Assembly (NCBI RefSeq): GCF_000003815.2
Contig: NC_049983.1
Span: forward strand, 22,907,800-22,971,799
From: Branchiostoma floridae
Taxonomy: Eukaryota; Chordata; Leptocardii; Amphioxiformes; Branchiostomatidae
Direction: 5' to 3'
DNA: 64,000 nucleotides
The translations under genes and the position numbers were made by a program. Below are positions 59,101 through 64,000 of the stretch, one piece after another. Below the pieces are notes generated by a model. The model had not been told where the DNA came from. It made no database searches and was given only the letters and a program-made list of their open reading frames with translations. Position 1 is the first letter of the stretch. Every line of letters starts with the position of its first letter.

Positions 59101-61248
59101 ACTAAGTAAAGGGCAAAAGTCCATTCTTCAAGTTACCTGAAGTCAACACACATTTTTATACTGCTTATATACTGTATATGCAGAAACATTTTTCTATGAC
59201 AGTAACATTGCATGGTGCTACCGCTAAATTAAAACCACCACAAAAAGTCCATTTTCCCGCTACCGCGAAATTAAATCTCCGCAAACTTAAATGCATTTAC
59301 AGTAACCTTCATGCTGAAGTACGTTTCATAATAAAGTCAAATAAAGTCAATACATTTTATAGTGAACAGTATGTTTTTATAATCTCCCTGTAATATGAAA
59401 CAGTTCAAGAATTTTGAAATGTTTACATAGGCTACTACTAGCTAGTACCTTCATGCTCATGCTATCATAACATAGCCCTGGAACAACAGGAATAGTGTAA
59501 AGTGTGTACATTACTAGTAATAACTTTCCCGACACTTCTTTATTGTTGGAGCAGAGGACATCCGGTTGAGTGTGTACATGTACATATCCTGGACAATGGG
59601 AGTGCAGTGGAAGCTGTGGACATCATTACAAGCCCATCGTCCCAAAACATATTCATTTTAATAATTTGCAGCTAGTGTAAATGCATCTAGGACACCCTGT
59701 CGAATAGTGTGTACATATACATTTTGTACAATGTCGTGTAGTCTGCTGCCTACAGTACTAATAGTGCCGGTATGTCTGTACTTGGCACCAAAGCTACATA
59801 CAAGTTTAGCTACTAGTACATAGAGAGTAGTAACTACCTTCAACCTCAACAAAAACACATCAGAAACGTTTAAGTAGTATAGTGCAGTGCAGAAATGCAA
59901 TATGGACAGAGGTTTAGATGCAACATTTCGGTAACTCTTGTGCTGTCACTTTTATCGTTAGAAAACAAACTGTAATACAGCTGTAAAACCTGGTCTATGC
60001 ACAAAATCTGTGCACTAGTACTTCAAATAAATGCTGTTGGTTAAAGCTGTAGAGAACTTTTTCCATCAATCAAAACAATCTTTCTGATGAACAACTACAA
60101 CAGATACAGAAAGAAACAACAATATTAAAACCATTTCAAATAGGATGGTCATAGTAAAAGGTTACTCTTGCAACACATGCAGTTTGTGACATGTCACAAA
60201 GAAAAATGTTGCAAATTGCGAAGAATGAGACTTCCTGCCACATCACCGCTGAGTCTGTCACACAAAGAACAGACTTTCATCCACATAATCTTAACATAAT
60301 CACATAATCAGTACCTTGAACATTAAGCTGAAAAGCCAGTGTTGACAAGTAGACCTAGCTATAGCTAGGGAGTCACCTTTGTGTCAAAAAGTACAAGGCA
60401 TTTAAAAAAAAAAACTGTTAAGTATAGAATGATGGGGATATTCAAAGTACCAGGACTGTAAAATTAGTTCAGCTTGCATAATCCTCTGTTTGTTTGTATT
60501 GTTTGCAATGCATACCCCATAAACTGCCTCATGGCATAATACTGGTCACCAGCTTGTACTGAATAGTCAGGACAGTACATAGATTTATAAGAGAATCCCC
60601 TGTTCTACATGTAAGTTGTACTTAGTCAACTACATGTACTTGTCTTATTGTTATAATATGTCTCTGTTCTCACCATACTATGTTACCTGTTTGTCTCACC
60701 TGTAAGGTAAGAGAATTCCTCACCTGTACAATATCTAGCACCATCCCTGCCGCCACCATTCCGAACCCTGCCACCAGGTAAGGGAAGAAACATTCCAGTG
60801 CTATAGTCAACGCCGTTTCTTCCTTGTGTTTCATTTCTCCCCTCTTCTGTTCTTCCCTCGCTTCCCGTTCCCTGATCAGCGGCTGGGAGTCGACGACCTC
60901 CACTGACAGGTCTTCTGAAGGGACTGGCCCGTTCTCAGACGTCTTTCTCACACGGTGGGTGGATTTCACATGGTCCGGGTCGGAGGTCAAGAGGTCAGGG
61001 GGGTCGATCCCTGCCTCGGTGTCTGAGTCGGTGGTGATCTTTGGAACCATTTTGCTGGCTTGTTTACCCTGTGGTTCTTGTTGTTTACTTTGTTGTTGTT
61101 GTTGTTGTCTCCTCTGCCGGATGCCCGCCTTGTCCGCAGGCATCATCTGGGAGCAGACGCTACCGAAGGCTCGCTGTACCACATGCTCCGTGGGGTTAAA
61201 GGTCAACCTCCTACCAATGTCACCTGCCAGTTCCGGACTCTCGCCAAT
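52977..61248 (-). CDS. SLC41A-type magnesium transporter, ten coding exons seen
   Basis: Exons in transcript order: 60724-61248, 58488-58595, 57601-57672, 56889-57033, 56261-56419, 55555-55702, 54979-55052, 54335-54469, 53600-53748, 52977-53162. All junctions are GT/AG with matching phases and join to 567 codons including the stop. The product is a multi-pass membrane protein with two MgtE-like halves: [15 protein letters not shown] in the first and D-P-D-N, then [14 protein letters not shown] in the second, with G-W-I-P-E-G-K-F and [11 protein letters not shown] as further family signatures. SLC41 proteins move Mg2+ across the plasma membrane, probably by Na+ exchange. The start is unsettled: the first exon seen opens in frame without ATG, so translation starts at the ATG at 61146 or 61143 (about 532 residues) or in an unseen upstream exon. 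Orthology to A1, A2 or A3 is not resolved. Confidence 0.94.
53600..53748 (-). CDS. SLC41A gene, exon with [10 protein letters not shown]
   Basis: Codes [21 protein letters not shown] to A-A-M-I-Q. Acceptor CAACAG, donor CAG|GTCAGT, phase 0 out. Confidence 0.95.
53788..54015 (-). repeat. Two partial copies of an SLC41A exon 5' edge
   Basis: Copies at about 53788-53855 and 53955-54015 repeat the acceptor and first 50-60 bp of the exon at 53600-53748. The nearer keeps CACAG|GTGTCCACGCCAGG and an open frame for about 20 codons. Neither has the rest of the exon or its donor. Confidence 0.85.
54335..54469 (-). CDS. SLC41A gene, exon with [11 protein letters not shown]
   Basis: Codes the conserved [19 protein letters not shown] and a cytoplasmic loop with [10 protein letters not shown]. 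Acceptor CTGCAG, donor TCAG|GTCAGG, phase 1 out. Confidence 0.95.
54979..55052 (-). CDS. SLC41A gene, 74-bp exon
   Basis: Codes G-G-G-L-I-L-D to A-V-F-T-P-I-I-N-G, a membrane segment of the second half. Phase 2 in, phase 1 out, donor AATG|GTGAGT. Confidence 0.92.
55555..55702 (-). CDS. SLC41A gene, exon linking the two halves
   Basis: Codes a membrane helix with [10 protein letters not shown] and the conserved [13 protein letters not shown]. Acceptor TTCTAG, donor GCAG|GTTAGT, phase 2 out. Confidence 0.94.
56142..56217 (-). repeat. Partial copy of an SLC41A exon 3' edge
   Basis: Repeats about 75 bp of the 3' end of the exon at 56261-56419 with its donor (GATG|GTAGGT), a few substitutions away. 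It keeps [12 protein letters not shown] in frame. A CAAA microsatellite separates the two copies. Confidence 0.88.
56218..56256. repeat. (CAAA)n microsatellite
   Basis: About eight CAAA units between an SLC41A exon and its partial duplicate. Confidence 0.92.
56261..56419 (-). CDS. SLC41A gene, exon with [11 protein letters not shown]
   Basis: Codes [11 protein letters not shown], then the first-half signature [22 protein letters not shown]. Acceptor CTCAG, donor GATG|GTGGGT, phase 1 both ends. Confidence 0.95.
56889..57033 (-). CDS. SLC41A gene, exon with G-W-I-P-E-G-K-F
   Basis: Codes [23 protein letters not shown] and a following membrane helix. Acceptor CACCAG, donor CTGG|GTGAGG, phase 0 in, 1 out. 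Confidence 0.95.
57084..57420 (-). repeat. Partial copies of an SLC41A exon 5' edge
   Basis: The 57084-57213 copy repeats the acceptor side and first half of the exon at 56889-57033 at an offset of about 137 bp with very few differences. A diverged third copy is at about 57245-57305 (still [18 protein letters not shown], then stop), and a trace of a fourth lies near 57375-57420. None has a donor. Confidence 0.88.
57601..57672 (-). CDS. SLC41A gene, 72-bp exon
   Basis: Codes [20 protein letters not shown] plus A-L-T-Q. Acceptor TACCAG, donor ACAG|GTAGGG, phase 0 both ends. Confidence 0.93.
58040..58475 (+). mobile_element. LINE 3' end
   Basis: Ends TTGCAATTAGCCCTCGGGC, then AAGAATTTGC and AAATAAAC, matching the inverted tail at 19806-19880. 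The upstream part is AT-rich non-coding sequence and its limit is uncertain. Confidence 0.5.
58488..58595 (-). CDS. SLC41A gene, 108-bp exon
   Basis: Codes [20 protein letters not shown] and [16 protein letters not shown], a hallmark stretch of the family. Acceptor TTGCAG, donor GCT|GTGAGT, phase 0 both ends. Confidence 0.96.
59172..59302. mobile_element. MITE with CTGTAAATGC-type ends, copy 3
   Basis: Begins CTGTATATGCAGAAAC, ends CTTAAATGCATTTACAG, flanked by TA on both sides, with internal CTACCGCGAAATTAAA. Confidence 0.72.
60724..61248 (-). CDS. SLC41A gene, N-terminal exon
   Basis: 175 codons. The first 150 form a variable cytoplasmic N-terminus with a Gln run (about 48-53), then [24 protein letters not shown] starts the first membrane helix. 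The acceptor CTTTTCCAG precedes I-G-E-S-P-E-L. No ATG lies upstream in the frame; the first ones inside are at 61146 and 61143. Confidence 0.93.
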
Positions 61249-62276
61249 CTGGAAAAGATGCAAGCAAAAAGAAAACTTTATTGCACCACAATTTCATAAC
61301 ATAAGAAGCATGGATCCATAATGTTATATGGGCATAAAACTGCAAGACTGTGATAACTAACCTTTCTAGACCCTAAAACTATCAAGAATACAGAAAACAA
61401 TGATGATCTATGAGTTGAATTTTAGCCATTTCCTAAATTTAAAAAGCATAACCTAGGAGTTCCTGCACCCCATATTTTACTGGCTATTAAGTTGTGTGTC
61501 ATTTGAAAAAGATCAACTGGAGAAGACAAAATCCCTTGTGTTTACATTTAGGACACATTCATGAACAACCATGGATTGTGTCTTCCTTTAAATACAAATA
61601 CAGATGTTTGTTTATAAACATTGTAAACTCTTTCCACTCATTTCAGCTTTCCAGCAGTAAACAATGGAATTTGACACTTTGGCAACAATTATAGATGACA
61701 CCATGATTGAAGGGTTCCCAGGCAAGACCAGATCTTTATCCTGTGGATTCCAGTTCACAAAGGGAAGTAGAACGTACGTGGCACTGGCATTGTCCATATG
61801 CATGTGTTATGCATGAGCCGGAGGGCATATGGGTTAACTAAGTACTTCTAATTTAGGCTTGTTATTTTGTAGGTCCTCCAACGCCAACTCACTCCAAGTG
61901 GCTGGGAAGTTGCCAATACAAACTAACAATTGACCCAGGTCTGTTTGACCGAGTCAAGGCTACGTACACCTTTCGAACCATTTTTCTATAGAAAAAGCAT
62001 TATAGCGTTCTATGATGATGCAAAGCAGTAAACTATGTAAATAAATAGGAAAAGGATCTAATCAACTTAATCCTCGATCTCATACAGTCATGAGAAAATG
62101 TTTTTAGATTCCTGGTTAGGTTTCAACATTGTCCAAACTATACCAGACCGAACGTTACTTTTACTTAACTGTTGACATATTTTTCAATTTTAACGTGCGT
62201 GGGCCTTGAGAGAAAATCCTATGTTGACATATGACGCAATAACCCGAATTTAACGATTTGTACAAACTTGCCATAC

Positions 62277-62404
62277 CTTCTTGCGAGAGCAAAACGTTGT
62301 CTCTTCCCTACACTGTGAAAGTTCCGGCTGTTGAAGTGTTCTAGTGTTTGTTTAGTGACGTTTGACGCGAGCAGAACGTGAGAAAACCGGACACATCACC
62401 AACA
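62277..62404 (-). other. Candidate non-coding first exon of the SLC41A gene
   Basis: The minus strand shows a possible donor CAAGAAG|GTATGG ending at 62277, about 1 kb upstream of the first coding exon and just downstream of the YY1-type motif. The only ATG inside it runs to a stop after 14 codons. This is an inference from position and splice context. Confidence 0.35.
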
Positions 62405-62480
62405 CGCCGCCATCTTACCATCTGCGAACTCTGACCCTTAAACTCTGACCTTCCAGGATTTGGACTTACCACATGTATGT
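62277..62480. promoter_or_regulatory. Candidate bidirectional promoter with YY1-type motif
   Basis: CGCCGCCATCTT at 62405-62416 is, on the minus strand, AAGATGGCGGCG, the YY1 consensus that often lies just inside the start of TATA-less genes. The SLC41A gene starts to its left on the minus strand and the small ORF to its right on the plus strand. Confidence 0.5.
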
Positions 62481-62629
62481 GTGTTGGATCTAGACTCAGA
62501 AAGATTTCTGTATTTTCACCGTCCTATCATCGTTAGGAAAAGTAGAATCTTACAGAAAAAGTCTTTATACAGAAAGTAAGGTATTCTAGATAGAGAAAGG
62601 AAGGCCTTTGGTAACTTTTGGGCCAAATC

Positions 62630-63405
62630 ATGTCAAATGGGGAGTCAACACCTAAAGATCAAAAAGATCTCAAGACACAGGATGGAGAATCTATAGGGAC
62701 AGAAGAAAGAGTTCCAAGGCACTCCAGTGAGCTTCTTCAGATTGGGACAGGTACGTTAGGTCAAACTTATGTTCAAGACTCTACTCTACTAATCTCTTTT
62801 TTTTTTGGAATTCAGAAAATATTTTCAATATCTTGGTTCTAATTATTTTATATCACGATTCACATGCTGCTTGTGCTACACATCATTCATGATCATGAGT
62901 CTATGACTGAGTATGAGTATGAGTATGACATTGTGATGAATGTGAGGTTTATAGTTTTCTGTCAACAGCTAACAACTGAGTTATCCACGATAAGTAAACC
63001 CCATAGGAATAGGAGGCTACATTTTGTGTGTAACATTACATTTCATGTGTATGTTTGTCCATACATACTGTGATAAACCTACATGCTTGAACTGTAACAC
63101 CAAGAAAGGCTTTATGTAACGTTACATAGTAACATACACATGTTTTTCACCTAGACTAAATGTTGGGCAGAATTGCATCATTGATAGCTGTTTCAGACTA
63201 AAAGTAATGAAAGATCCTTCAGTAAATTGTACTGTTGAAAACTATTACTGTTCCAAACTGTTTACTAAGAAAAGTTCACAAACCTCCAGTCCCAACTGCA
63301 TATCTGTGCTCCCAATTCCGTAGACGTTCTGACCAGCCTTGTTTAAACGACCATCCAGCAACAACCAGCGCTAGCACAGATTCCCTACCAGAATGTAGAG
63401 TCTGA
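62630..63405 (+). CDS. Possible two-exon small protein, unknown function
   Basis: Exon 1 is 62630-62750: ATG with A at -3, 40 codons rich in Glu, Asp, Lys, Ser and Thr, then a good donor GACAG|GTACGT in phase 1. A matching acceptor at 63289 (CCTCCAG) opens a frame of 37 codons ending TGA at 63403-63405, with C-S-Q-F-R-R-R-S-D-Q-P-C. The product would be 78 residues, hydrophilic, without membrane segment. An AATAAA follows 114 bp later. I recognise no family. Exon 2 has a weak pyrimidine tract, so exon 1 may instead join exons beyond the window. Confidence 0.35.
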
Positions 63406-63518
63406 CATGCCTTGGGGCGGTGATAAAAATGTTACCACGACATGTTTATTTTTCTTACTTTTAAATACAGGTTTTTGCCCCTTAATTTTTCTATCAGCTG
63501 TTCAATATATGAATTGTA

Positions 63519-63524
63519 AATAAA
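63519..63524 (+). terminator. Candidate polyadenylation signal
   Basis: AATAAA in TGTAAATAAAGTTG, placed where the small two-exon gene would end. Confidence 0.35.
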
Positions 63525-64000
63525 GTTGACATGTTTTATATTAATTACTGTAAACTGTGTTGTTTCTGGTTGATTAGAATGTTTCTTGGAACATTTTAAG
63601 GTGGCAGATATTTGGGGGGTTACAGTAAGTTGTCTTGTATCGTTTACCCCCGTGGGCTATTCTTGTCTGTGTTGGGGTGGAGCATCTAAAGATAGTTTAA
63701 ATATCAGAACCCAGGGCTCAAAATACTGGTACACTTTTGTGCACAGCCAAAGTTTATAAGATAGACACATTTTTTTTTACTGTGGATGCACTTAAATATT
63801 TGTGCATAGTTTCATAAGTTAAGGTACACATAATATAAAACTCATTCTCTACATGTTGCATGTGTCAGAAAAATAATAGAATATCTGTAAGTAATTGCTT
63901 GAAGTTTTCTGTAGATTTGAGTTCATCACAATTTTCCATAGCTGGGAGACAAAAGTTAAAACTGTAATTAAGCCTTCTGACATTCATCTTTATTCTTTGT
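63525..64000. other. Right-hand flank, nothing recognised
   Basis: AT-rich, no exon or repeat family identified. Confidence 0.4.

Noticed and set aside
61249-61263. Extension of the SLC41A frame upstream as a start M-H-L-F-Q
   Set aside because: The codon is TTG, not ATG, and the sequence is a pyrimidine-rich acceptor ending in CAG.

Overview
The window looks like chordate nuclear DNA, most likely amphioxus (Branchiostoma). The evidence is many split genes with GT/AG introns, two large single-exon genes (a Kelch/BTB protein and a receptor tyrosine kinase), near-identical calcium-binding EGF exons in tandem, a very high density of foldback MITEs, tRNA-derived SINE copies and LINE tails, and minisatellites that straddle exon edges. 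The species call is an inference from gene content and style. Two runs of N (9300-10162 and 12686-12923) are assembly gaps.

Layout. 1-9000: minus-strand part of a gene built from 123-bp phase-1 exons, each coding one cbEGF domain (12 intact, one relic), with DNA transposon and LINE remnants in its introns. 9000-13150: gaps, unknown sequence, a MITE and a GT microsatellite. 13216-14913 (+): single-exon KLHL24/35-like Kelch protein. 15000-21600: no gene recognised. 21617-42094 (+): six-exon secreted fibrinogen-domain (ficolin-like) gene with a 13.4-kb first intron full of repeats. A THAP zinc-finger gene (37350-37949, minus) sits antisense in its second intron. 43627-46443 (-): single-exon receptor tyrosine kinase with an unusual ectodomain. 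46450-52976: transposons, a SINE, and a degenerate array derived from the end of the next gene. 52977-61248 (-): SLC41A-type Mg2+ transporter in ten recognised coding exons. About 62280-62480: probable bidirectional promoter with a YY1-type motif. 62630-63405 (+): possible two-exon small gene of unknown function.

The genes do not form a pathway. They are a typical mixed gene neighbourhood: cell-surface or secreted proteins (cbEGF, fibrinogen domain, RTK), a ubiquitin-ligase adaptor (Kelch), a DNA-binding protein (THAP) and an ion transporter.

The most striking signal is repeated tandem duplication of exon edges. In the fibrinogen-domain and SLC41A genes, six of sixteen recognised coding exons have extra copies of their 5' acceptor end (placed upstream) or 3' donor/stop end (placed downstream). 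This creates decoy splice sites, and in SLC41A it creates an array of about eight diverged copies of the protein's last 12-15 codons downstream of the stop.
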